A stretch of DNA of 64,000 nt from Zantedeschia hybrid cultivar (Eukaryota > Streptophyta > Magnoliopsida > Alismatales > Araceae). The notes below the pieces were generated by a model. The model saw only the letters and a list, made by a program, of their open reading frames with translations, made no database searches and was not told the DNA's origin. The translations under genes and the position numbers were made by a program. Location of the stretch: assembly GCA_030544215.1 (NCBI GenBank), contig JARZZO010000001.1, forward strand, positions 40,761,670 to 40,825,669, in the 5' to 3' direction. Below, one piece after another: positions 20,930 to 31,113 of this stretch (position 1 is its first letter; each line of letters opens with the position of its first letter).

Positions 20930-23527
20930 CTGTTTATCTAAGAGTTGTAGAGATAAGTAAGTTCTTTTGTTTCTAGTTCAAGAGTTAGCAAATAAATGTA
21001 AATATTTGAAAAATGTTTTTCTTTGGATAGGAGTCTATCTAAAAATTCCACCCTTTAAATGCAAAAAAATAAAAAATCTAAAAAAAAACCGAATATCCAA
21101 AAAAGTAGCAAAAATATTTTAAATAAGTACATACTTTAATGAAAATTACAAAAAATAGAAAAGACACAAAATCCAGCTGTCTGGCGACTGCCACGTAACC
21201 CCCTGTCTAGATCTAGTTGCACGATAGATTGGGTTAACATTGAGGTTTGGTTAAGACTTTGCTCCACCAGAACCTTGGACGTGTCTACTTTACTTTCATA
21301 CGGATCCCTATGATCATCATGAGATGCACACACCTACACGTTTTTCAAAGAGAACCTGTTTAAAATGAGTTCCAGGTCTTTCGTATACTGTCAACTGCAA
21401 CCTTTTCTCTTCGTCTCTCGACTGATCAGGACAGTCGACGCCCTTAAACGGCCGAGCTCAGCAAACTGCGGTTCCTCAACAACCCGATAGATGTAACCCC
21501 TCAAAAGGGCCCAAAAATGAAATGCAAAGGACCAGAGCACGTGAAGAGGGCAGTGTCCCCGCAGGCGGAATATCAAATAACCCCGAAAAATGTCAAGAGT
21601 GGAAAAGAAATACAAAAAAAGAAAAGGGGTTCAAGCAATCATACAAAAAAGCCTGGTCGTGACCGTGCCTGGCCATGAAATCTACCAAAGGCCTGAAAAG
21701 TCAAAATAGGGGCATCTAGGAGGTCAAAAGGGGTCCGTTTTGTCACAGCTCGCCCTTTTAACGGTTTTGTCGATCCTCCTTTGAGGTTTGTCTCCAAAAT
21801 TTCTTCACTTTTTTCTCCCCCAAGGTTCAGTACGAGATAGCTATCTAAAGACCGAACATCATTTTAAAATGGTTCATTTTTCAAAAATCGTCACAAGCTC
21901 ACATGATCACAGGAGTCCAAAATGAATGAAGAGTAATGTCAGTGTTTCTGGTGAACCAATTCCTTAGCCATAATCTCAATGAGCACTATCGAAGACTTCG
22001 GGCTTAGGTCAATGCATGTGCGTCACCAATAGGTGCGACGGCGTCTGATTCCGGGTCAGCGTCGCGCGATTGACTGTTAGGTTTCCAAGGTGTTCCATCA
22101 TATACCTTTTAGATTGTGAGGAAAGAGACCCGAGTCAGGCAAATCATTTACCTCGAAAACTTTTTGGGCAAACTTGGTGGTCGGAAGCAATTGGGAGCCT
22201 AAGCGTGGCATGACAGTATTGTCATCAGTATGAGTCTTAGCCGGTCAAGGTTAGTTCGAGGAGTCTAGAGGCCCAAATCAATCTAGATGTGTGCTTAGAA
22301 TACCTGGGAAGTTGAGTGTGCATTTTCCTTCTTTCATCCAATCAGGCTAAGTTTGGGCAGTCACCAGGTAGGCGGCATCAAAAACATGTTTTCATCTACC
22401 ACACACTCCACCTGTTAATATCCACCAGCATTCGCATATTTACTTGTCGCATTAGTTTCAAAATTCTTCCTTTTGTCTGGGTAGTAGAACACGGCCCCTT
22501 GACCCTATGCGAAGGCTAGGGAAAACGTAGTTGCTCTTTTTTGGGCAAGGGGCCGAAAACAGACACTACTAACTATTTTCCCCTCATTTTTGGGCATACA
22601 GGAAAAGGATTCTATGTCCAAAAGGTAGACACTTTTTGCTGTCGAGTCGAAGCCAAAAGCAGCCAGATTGGCATTCTACTTTGAGAGTGGCCATATATTC
22701 CGTGCTGGCTTCGACTCGACAGGGACCTTTGTCCCTCGTTTCCTTACAGCTTGTCATTAAAATATTGTGGATCATTGATTATTTACATTTACTTATGTGC
22801 GTTCTTGCAGCTGCAGGGAATCTGAAGCAAGTAGGATTGAAGATACAGGAGGCTAATAACTTTGGGTGTATAGACTCTGAGTTCCACTTTAAACAAAACA
22901 ATGAGGAGTCTATATTCCCCAAGTTATTCGATTGGCCAATAAATCTCTCATGTTTGCATTAGGAATTTGTTTTCTAATTTTTAAACCAGCATTGCATAAG
23001 CATCATCCACCATTCCCGCCCTAGGGGCAATGACCATAATTTACCACTCTGCTTAACCCATTGTTGATCTGTGAGTCTGGCGATTGTTTGTCTGTTAGCC
23101 CTTTTGAATTGCAAGACCTTATCCTTTTTTCCAATACGTGTGCTTGAGATTCTCTCACTTGGCGATCACATGATGCGCCAGGCCATCGCGCGTCCGTTGT
23201 GTCGAGACCATTTCAAGTCACACTCCTCCATCTTTCATGCTTGAGATCCCCTTGGGCCAGATCGTTGCATCCTGGTGCGCCAAGGCCTCGCGGTTCCAGC
23301 ACCCGAGGGTCCCACGGATTGTGATTCTCTAGTTTGAAATTTATTCCTCTTCTTAGTCACCCTTGCAATCCCAATGGCCAACTTTCGTGCATTTGCCACA
23401 CTCTCATACCATCTTTGGATATAGCTCATCCCTTCTCTGGGCTGTCCAAAATCAGTTTCGATTTCCGGAACACCTATTTATCATTCCGTTCCACTCCACT
23501 ACAAAGCAGGTGTCCCGGAGGGGCATT
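20930..23527 (+). other. Noncoding 3' region of element B
   Basis: About 2.6 kb without a supportable gene. It holds AT-rich sequence (20990-21130), a perfect 16-bp inverted repeat (22640-22655 with 22706-22721), a PBS-like decamer TGGCGATCAC at 23160-23169 followed by sequence unlike the true leader, and a purine-rich tract CCCGGAGGGGCATT just before the 3' LTR, the likely polypurine primer. RT, RNase H and integrase would be expected here in an autonomous relative. Confidence 0.7.
22640..22721 (+). repeat. Perfect 16-bp inverted repeat with 50-nt loop
   Basis: TGTCGAGTCGAAGCCA at 22640-22655 and its exact reverse complement TGGCTTCGACTCGACA at 22706-22721. It could fold as an RNA hairpin in the 3' UTR of element B. 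It is longer and more perfect than the surrounding palindromes. Confidence 0.8.
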
Positions 23528-24934
23528 TATAGACACCGATTTTGGACCCCCCTTTGGTTATGAACCCCATTCATCATTAGCCCATCGTCACCAAACCCCT
23601 CATCTTAGCCATCTCAGCCCACTAATAATCAGGCCCATTAACCAATCTCGACTCTAGCCACCTTTTCATGGAAGGCCAGCCAGCCCGCCTTCCACCACTC
23701 TTCGAAGGCCAGCCAGCCCGCCTTCCACCTTCCTTCGAAGGCCAGCCAGTCCGCCTTCCACCGTCCTTCGAAGCCCAACTTACCGCCTTCCACCACCCTT
23801 CGAAGGCCACCCCTCGCCTTCCACCACCCTTCGAAGGCCACCCCTTGCCTTCCACCACTCTTCGAAGGCCAACCAAGCCACCTTCCACCTCTTCGTGGAA
23901 GGCCAGCTACCTGGCCTTCCACGGGATTGGAAGGCAAGTTGGCTGGCCGCCCACTCCCCAAACTCCCACCTTGACCTCGTCTTCCCACGATCTCCTCTAC
24001 CCGCCACCCTCACCTCCACTACTCCAATCATCCCCCACTCCGGCGGCTGCCGCGCGCACCATCTCCGATCCTTGACCACTTCCCATTGGTTCTATGATGA
24101 TTTACGGGGATTTAGACCCCTATTTTCTCCTATTTTCCCTTCACCTATTTAAACCCCTCATGTCTCCTCGAGCAGAGGGGGTTTTTGGAGAGATTCAGAG
24201 GAGGTTGGAAAGTGAGTCGGCTTTGAGGAGTTGAGCGGGCAAGGAGTCAGAGAGCTTCAGGAGGAACTTCAAGAGGAATCCTTCGCACTCCAGATGGGCT
24301 TGTCTTCTTAACCCTCTCTTTACTTTCTCCTTTTCACTTCATTGTATTCCCACTCTCCATCCATTCCGTAACATTTTTCTCTCTCACTCTTCTTTCCACT
24401 TTCAACACATCACTTCACTTTTCACATATGAGCACCCCCATCTGCATGCATGCATGTTAGGATAACCTAGCAACCCTTACTCCCCCAGAGGTTTTAAACA
24501 AAAAACGGGAGGTGGGTGGCCATAACATATGGTTACCTTCCCTCCCCAAACACCCATCAGGTGCGTCTCCCTCCAATTCTAGTTAATTTTTATATTTTCA
24601 TGGATAGATTCTACATGTCACAGTTCTAATCGGGTCACTTTTCTCTCTTGTCTCGTCTTTTCTTTTTCAGGGGCCCTTACCACATTTCTACGTGCAGACT
24701 GCCGAGCTCTCCTCCTCTGGCCGACCGGAGGAAGAGAAGGGGAAACCACCATCTCCCGCTCCCTCAGAACGCGATCACTCTTACAATCCTGCGGAGCACA
24801 GGGACCGTAAGGTAATGCTCCTAGCGATCACACCTTAATTTCTAACCCTTCCAAATCGCCGCAGTGCTAAGACGAACGGAGAACCCCTCGCCCGAAGTCC
24901 GCAGCAGTGGCGGGGGACGTTCCGGGCGCCTACA
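23528..24934 (+). repeat. Element B 3' LTR
   Basis: 1407 bp, TATAGACACCG (TG changed to TA) to GGGCGCCTACA. Nearly identical to the 5' LTR apart from indels in the U3 tandem array (23666-23930) and scattered transitions. TSD CTTAT follows at 24935. Confidence 0.9.
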
Positions 24935-24939
24935 CTTAT

Positions 24940-25785
24940 TCCTCAACTTCCTCTCGATCTGGAGAGGATCTATGATTTAATCTGGGACATACTATTGTAT
25001 GATCCCCCCAATCCTTTGGCTTTAGTGCCGCTTCCTCCATCTCATTCTCCTCCTATTCATATCCATTCTTATTTCATGATTAACTCTTCTTTTCTCCAAA
25101 AAAAAATGCCAATTCGGCAACTTCTTCCTCCCATATCCTCGTTGTGGAAACCTCATACTTGTCCGATTGTACCCCATCGCGTAGGTCATTCGGACAAGAT
25201 TCTCTTCTAAATTTGCTCTATCCCTCCTCTCGGGAGGATTCTCCTATATTCCTTCATGTACCCCATGATTTTTATCCTTCTTCGTCCTCATTAGGTCAGG
25301 ATAGGGAGTCTAGTTCTAAGCAGGTTAATCAGGTTAAGAAGTCTAGGAAATCTAAGGGTAGGAGAATCCCAAATAGATACCTCTAGGATCTAGCTACCAA
25401 ATGCCTTTCTTGTTCTCAGATCCCTCAGTTGTTAGAGAATCCTATTCAGATGTCAGATGATTGTGAAAATGATAAGTCAGTCAATGACGGATATGGGGTG
25501 TATGAACTGATACACCAGAAAGACCCCATTGTTGAAGATGAGGAAGATGACGAGGATGCAGCTGAGGCATATGCCAGTGGAGTGAAAAGATTTGATGAAC
25601 CCTCAGCTGCCATAGAGGAACTTACCAAGGAGATTAATCTAGGAACTATATACGAACCTAAGGTTATCATCTTCAGTAAAAATCTTTCTGAAACAGATCA
25701 GGAGGCAGTGGTCCAAGTTCTCAAAGACTATAAGGACACCTTCGCCTGGAACTATGAGGATATGTAAGGGTTAGACTCATCACTA
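24940..25785 (+). pseudogene. Element A pol linker, right of B insertion
   Basis: It resumes the frame cut at 15446. An open stretch 24995-25210 shifts frame near 25150-25200; then one frame runs on towards RT with stops at 25384 and 25765. It carries an acidic run (EDEEDDEDAAEAYA) and the motif VLKDYKDTFAWNYEDM just before RT, typical of the segment preceding plant gypsy RT domains. Confidence 0.7.
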
Positions 25786-27144
25786 GTGGAACATCAACTG
25801 ACATTAAAGGATGGAGCTAGCCCGGTTAAACAAAAGTTAAGGCGATTCCACCCACAAATGGCTTTGAAAATGAAGGAAGAGGTCGATAAGTTGCACAAAG
25901 CCAAGTTTATTAGAGTTGTCCTCTATCCGCAATGGGTGGCCAATATAGTCATGGTTATGAAAAAGGACGAGATGGTCAGAATCTGTATTGACTTTCGAGA
26001 TTTGAACCGGGCATGTCCTAAGGATGATTTTCTACTACCTCACATTGATGTACTCATCGATAATACAGCTGGCTACGAAACTCTATCATTTATAGATGGA
26101 TTCTCAGGATATAATCAAATTAAGTTGGCAGAAAATGATCAAGAAAAGACATCATTCACCACACCTTGGGGAACATATTGTTATGTCATCATGCCTTTTG
26201 GATTAAAGAACGCTGGAGCCACTTATCAAAAGGCTATGATGGCGATATTCCATGACATGATGCACATCGATCTAGAAGTGTATGTGGACGATTTGTTAGT
26301 AAAGTCCAAGACTAAGGCTGAGCATGCCAAAGTTTTAGCAAGAGTTTTGGAAAGATCAAGAGAATGTCAGTTAAAGATGAACCACAAGAAATGTGTACTC
26401 GGAGTATCTTCAGGAAAATTACTTGGATTCATTGTCAGTAAGCGGGGCATTGAGATCGATCCTAACAAGGCTAAGGCTCTCAGAGAGATGCCACCTCCCA
26501 AGAACTTGAAAGAGTTGAGAGTATTAATTGAGATATTGCAATTTATTTGCCGATTTATTTCCCAACATTCACAAAGGTGTAAGCCGTTTTATGATCTTAC
26601 CAAGCCGGGAGTCAAATTCGATTGGGACGATAAGTGTCAGGAGGCATTTGATGGGTTGAAAAACTATTTAGCAAGTCTTCTTGTCTTGAGACCACCATCA
26701 CCAGGCAAACTTTTAATTCTATATATTTCTGTCTTGGATGATGCGGTGGGGGCTGTCTTAGCACAAGAAGATGAAGAAGAAAAGGAGAGGGCAGCCTACT
26801 ATCTCTCACAACTTCTCAACCCCGCAGAACAAAAGTACACAGCGATGGAGAAAACATGTGCAGCATTGGTCTGGGTGGTTCAGAAATTAAAGCATTACTT
26901 TCTCGCTCATGAAGTTCATCTCATCGCTAGGTTGAATCCGATCAATTTTCTTCTTGAGAAATCTGTCCTCACTGATAGGTTAACACGTTGGCAAAGCTTT
27001 CTATCTAAATTTGATATCACTTACATTCAACAGAAAACAATCAAGGGCTATGCCATCGCAGAACATATTGCTCACCATCCCCTTCCTTGTTTTGATCCAA
27101 TCCGATCGGAGTTTCCGGATGAGGAACTGATGTCCATAGACTAA
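25786..27144 (+). CDS. pol: Reverse transcriptase and first RNase H of element A
   Basis: An open 452-codon segment. RT motifs run in order: MVRICIDFRDLNRACPKD, SFIDGFSGYNQIKL, TTPWGTYCYVIMPFGLKNAG and the catalytic YVDD at 26281-26292. The RNase H domain follows (LDDAVGAVLAQEDEEEKERA, then AAYYLSQLLNPAEQKYTAMEK). It copies genomic RNA to cDNA and removes the RNA strand. The sequence pattern is that of the Tat branch of Ty3/gypsy. The upstream stop means it is no longer made as part of a full polyprotein. Confidence 0.92.
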   Translation: MEHQLTLKDGASPVKQKLRRFHPQMALKMKEEVDKLHKAKFIRVVLYPQWVANIVMVMKKDEMVRICIDFRDLNRACPKDDFLLPHIDVLIDNTAGYETLSFIDGFSGYNQIKLAENDQEKTSFTTPWGTYCYVIMPFGLKNAGATYQKAMMAIFHDMMHIDLEVYVDDLLVKSKTKAEHAKVLARVLERSRECQLKMNHKKCVLGVSSGKLLGFIVSKRGIEIDPNKAKALREMPPPKNLKELRVLIEILQFICRFISQHSQRCKPFYDLTKPGVKFDWDDKCQEAFDGLKNYLASLLVLRPPSPGKLLILYISVLDDAVGAVLAQEDEEEKERAAYYLSQLLNPAEQKYTAMEKTCAALVWVVQKLKHYFLAHEVHLIARLNPINFLLEKSVLTDRLTRWQSFLSKFDITYIQQKTIKGYAIAEHIAHHPLPCFDPIRSEFPDEELMSID

Positions 27145-27701
27145 ATCAAAGTTGATATGTGGACTCTGCATTTTGACAAAGCTCTGAATTCTCATGGTAA
27201 GGGTATCGGCATTGTTTTGCTATCACCTGAAGGTGTCATCATTCCACAAGCCTTTCAGCTTGACTTTCCAGTCACTAACAATATAGCTAAATACGAGGCA
27301 CTCCTTGCTGGCCTCGAGGCTGCTCATCTCCATGGTGCCACCAAACTCAGAATTGTGGGTGATAGCCAGTTGATCCTTCGCCAAGTGCTAACCAAATATC
27401 GAACCTTGATCCTAAGCTTAAGCCGTATCCAAAACTTACTTTAGCATATGCTAAGCTTTTCACTAAGTTGATTTTTATCCATATTCTTCGAAATCAAAAC
27501 ATCTTAGCTGACACTCTAGCTTCCCTCGCATCTTCCCTCGATTTTCCAATCAGCAGACAATTCGAATCAATCATTGTTCATAGGCGTCTTTCACCCGCCG
27601 TGAAAGACCTTTCCTTCCTTAGGACTAAGGAGAAGTTGCTGAAAAAGGTCAAAGATGGAGACATGGTGGAGAAGCGAGAGATAATGTTAATGGAATTATA
27701 G
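27145..27701 (+). pseudogene. Second (archaeal-type) RNase H of element A
   Basis: In frame after a stop at 27142-27144: LHFDKALNSHGKGIGIVLLS, KYEALLAGLEAA and GDSQLI carry the D-E-D pattern of the additional RNase H that marks the Tat lineage. The frame ends at 27444; the remainder (FIHILRNQNILADTLASLAS) lies in another frame from 27468, so there is a frameshift inside or just after the domain. Confidence 0.85.
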
Positions 27702-28984
27702 GAAGAGATGAATGATGAAGAGAAGCCATGGTACTATGAAATTGTTATATACTGTGAAGATCAATCATATCCTGAAGAAGCCACAACTGAGGAAAAAAGG
27801 GCTATCAGGAGAGTTGCTCAAAGATACACTCTGGTTGGAGGAGCACAATATAAAAAAGGTTTTGATTGAGTTTTCTTGAGATGTTTGGATGAAGATGAGC
27901 TTTGGAAGATCATGGAAGGAGCTCATGCTGGAGTTTGTGGTGGTCATGTTAATGGACAAATGCTATCAAAGAAGATCCTTAGACAAGGATTCTATTAGCC
28001 GACCGTAGAAGAAGATTGTGTAGGATATATTCGTAGGTGTGCTAAGTGTCAACTTCACGCCGACAAGATCCATTCTCCTGGATCTACACTCCATCTTGTT
28101 TCCTCCCCATGACCTTTCTCCATATGGGCTTTCGACGTCATTGGACCCCTTGGTAATCCTGATTCCGTCATTAAGCAAAAATCCTTCATTCTTACGGCAA
28201 CAGAATATTTCACCATGTGGGCAGAAGCCGAAGCTTACAAGGAAGTCAAAGCGTCAACCGTCTGCAAATTCATCATGAAGAACATCATCACAAGATTTGA
28301 AATTTCAAGCACCATCGTCACCGACAATGGACCACAGTTCGTATCACAAGAGCTGAAGGACCACTGCAACAGGTATAAAATTGCATTGCATCATTCGTCT
28401 CCTTATTATCCGTAAGGCAATGGCCAAGCAGAGGCAATTAACAAGACTTTGATAAAAATCATCAAGAAGACGTGCAAATCTAATAAATTCACATATTGAC
28501 CAGAGAAATTGATTGAGGCTCTATGGGCATACCGAACTTCAATCCGCACGTCCACTGGGCAAACTCTGTATTCCTTAACATTTCGAATGGAGGCAATAGT
28601 TCCATACGAAATCCTCATACTGTCATTAAGAGTACAATTGAACAAAGAATTCTCTATTGATTAGCATCGTTCAGCACTCCTCGCTCAATTGGAGCTCTTA
28701 GATGAGAAAAGATGGTCAGCAACTAATTATGCAAGAGTATCAAAATAGATTAGCACGTTTTTATCAAAAGAAAGTCATTGAACGTAAGTTCAAAGTTGGT
28801 GAAATGGTCGTCAAAAGAATCTTTGTAAAATCTGGTGGTCCACGTTCTAAGCTCCAACCAAATTGGGAAGGACCGTATGTCATATCGCATGCCTTTCCTG
28901 GTAACGCTTATCGTCTAATTAATATAGAAGGGCAAGAGCTAACTCACCCCTGGAATGGTCTATATCTTAAGAAATACTACCCGT
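27702..28984 (+). pseudogene. Integrase of element A (multiple stops)
   Basis: The zinc-binding HHCC region is near HAGVCGGHVNGQ and CAKCQLHAD (27920-28060). The catalytic core has AFDVIGP, TDNGPQF and GQAEAINKT as D, D and E positions, then a C-terminal domain 28702-28984 (ARFYQKKVIERKFKVGEMV, GPYVISHAFPGNAYRL). Stops occur at several sites where Trp or Gln codons are expected by family pattern (about 27997, 28110, 28413, 28498, 28662). It would insert cDNA with a 5-bp TSD, as seen at the element ends. Confidence 0.88.
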
Positions 28985-28986
28985 AG

Positions 28987-29267
28987 GTTAGAGAGTCAAT
29001 CAGCATAGTGCAAAGACCAGTGCAATCAGAAAATTTTGAAACTTAAATTCCCTTATCGGTCTGGATAATTTAATTCAAACGCATTACTACACATACTGAT
29101 ATGTTTGGTTCGTGAGTAACAAGAAATGTAAAGTCCAAAGGAATACTGAAAGCTTGACTAAGAGTATGAAGTGCAAATCATTCTTTTTAAACAAAAATTC
29201 TATTTTTACACTCGACCCACGATGTCAGAACGAGGTTTGGAATAGACTACCAAGAATACCCGCCATC
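28987..29267 (+). other. Spacer after integrase
   Basis: About 280 bp of AT-rich sequence between the integrase stop and the end of the first antisense ORF. No motif recognised. Confidence 0.4.
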
Positions 29268-30352
29268 TTAGTAAATGTGGTTGCCCTTCGTACCAAAGAG
29301 CAACTGACCAAAGAAGAAAACTAAAAAGACTATGAGCTGCCTATCTACCTCCTCCTCCTTATGAGGGTTACTACAATAGATGGCAGAGGAAGACCTAGCT
29401 AATATATCCCTAAAGGCCTCCCGGGTCTCGTCGGATCGACGCCGGGGCTCTACTAACCCTAGGGATGCCTCTACCTCTACCCTAGGTATAGTCCTAGACT
29501 CCCTATCTAAGCTAGAGACTTCTATCCATAGCAGACTCTCCGCCAATCGACGGTAATCGGGGTAAGTCACCCCGCTCACCGCCCGACCCTCTACTCTAAG
29601 GCCGGTGATCCTGGCGACATCCTCCAAAATGGGGACCATATGTCCCCAGGGCATTAGGAAAGCCCTGCTCTCCGCATGCCAACGCTCTATGAGCGCCTGT
29701 AGAAGTACTAAGTCGAACCAGAAGGGCTCGATATCTAGAATTTCCCCGAACCCTATGTGGCACAACCGCGCCTTCTGGAAATCCGGGAGTCCTCGATAAG
29801 CTCCAACAACTAAATCCCATGATATTCTGGCCCTCATCGTCCCCTGCAAATAATTTAACAAGATTCATCAGATAATGGGCATTAAAAATCAATTTCCTTA
29901 AAATAAGATACTCTGTTTGAAAGGCGTCGGACATGGTGGATGTCCTTTAAAAGACGTCCACATGTCTAGACATCGTTCAGCTCTATTTTTCTAGCTTATT
30001 TAATTAGTTTTCTATTTTGAATGGCGTCGGACCTAGGCGATGCCCTTTGAAAGGCGTCACCTGGTCTCGACGCCGTTCAAGACAGACTGCAAGGTTCTAA
30101 AACCTCCTTTCCCTTGCTCATTTCCATGCCTAAAACAACCTATAGAAAACTTACCAAGTGAAAGACACCTTCTTCTACTTCCTCTTCCTCGACCGCCACC
30201 ATGGGAGGAATTTCTTCACCAAGGATCGCCTCCGCCACCTCCAAAGCCATAGCTTCCTCGGGGGGTACCGCTTCGGGTTCACCGGCCCTCCTCATCACAC
30301 GCACGGCACGGCGGCGTTAGCCGTTTCTTCTTGATCCCTCACCTTGTTCCAT
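29268..30352 (-). pseudogene. Antisense plant-mobile-domain ORF 1 with predicted intron
   Basis: Exon 2 (29843-29268) is open and contains ARLCHIGFGEILDIEPFWFD, LIERWHAESRAFLMPWG and PILEDVARITGL, the pattern of plant mobile domain (MAIN/MAIL1-like) proteins found in hosts and in retroelements. Exon 1 runs from an ATG at 30352 to 30155, then GTAAGT; the acceptor TTATTTGCAG lies at 29844, giving a 311-bp phase-0 intron. Exon 1 is acidic at its end (VEEEEVEEGVFHL). A TAA at codon 12 breaks it unless a later ATG is used. The gene is antisense to the element and cannot be spliced from genomic RNA. Role in the element is unknown. Confidence 0.75.
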
Positions 30353-31113
30353 GATTAGAGGATGAGAGAATTTGAGGGAGAGAAGCTCGGGTGGTGAAGA
30401 GAATGAGAGGAAGAGAAAGAGAAGGCCGGCGATGGAGAGGCTGGCCGGAGTTGGGAAGGTCGTCGGAGGATCGAAGTCGCTGGAAAAGAGAGGAGGATGA
30501 TCGCCGGAGAAGGAGAAGAGATCGCCGGAAGAGAGAGTTATGGGAGAATGAGAAGAAGGAAGAGCTCGGGCTCGCGCAGCTTATGTTTAGAAAAGTTAAA
30601 ACGTGTCGAGGGACAGCGACACCATTCAAAACACATAAACTGAGGCGGCAAAGTAGAAATTTTGAAATCCGTAAACCGCGTCTCCCTCTGCCGACGCGTT
30701 TCAGGTTAAACCGCCAATTCTGTTCAGAACCGTACAAGGCATAATGATTAACCGCGTCCTTACAGTACGACGTGTTTCAGTGGATTAATTACGAGATTAA
30801 TGCCAGAATTCTGTGGAAAAGTAGGAGAGAGAATTGAAGGCGTCTACACATAGAGACGCATTTTAGGCATAATCTGCGATTTTAAGGAATTAATCTTTGA
30901 ATTTCGAAAATTAATTATGATTGAAAGGCATCGTGATGAGACGACGCTATTTACACCCGAAAAACATGTTTTAAGGAAAAATCATGGTTTTACTTAAGGA
31001 AAAATTTTGAATAAATCGCAGAACATTAAGGGATGATTTCTATGATATAAATAGATTGATTCTTTATTAGAAATAATTTCTTTATTACATCAAAAGGGAA
31101 TAAAAGAGAGCTT
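30353..31113 (+). other. Spacer rich in CGTC/GACG palindromes
   Basis: Purine-rich at 30365-30560, then palindromes starting at 30594, 30669, 30745, 30832 and 30919 (75-87 bp apart). Relative to the antisense ORFs this is between ORF 2 and ORF 1, where a minus-strand promoter for ORF 1 would lie. Further palindromes (29915-30081) fall in the predicted intron of ORF 1. Confidence 0.65.

Larger units (their letters stand above)
15447..24934 (+). mobile_element. Element B: complete non-autonomous gag-protease LTR element
   Basis: 9488 bp with LTRs 15447-16857 and 23528-24934 and perfect TSD CTTAT (15442-15446, 24935-24939). Layout: LTR, primer site, palindromic tandem array, gag (445 codons), linker, retropepsin, G-patch, short C-terminal ORF, then 2.6 kb without coding. 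No YVDD, RNase H or DDE motif was found anywhere inside. It shares TGTAGACACSS ends and the 18-nt primer site with family A, so it probably depended on A-like RT and integrase. Confidence 0.9.

Noticed and set aside
20930..23527. Possible hidden pol in element B
   Set aside because: No RT (YxDD), RNase H or DDE motif in any frame; remaining ORFs are short and unconserved.
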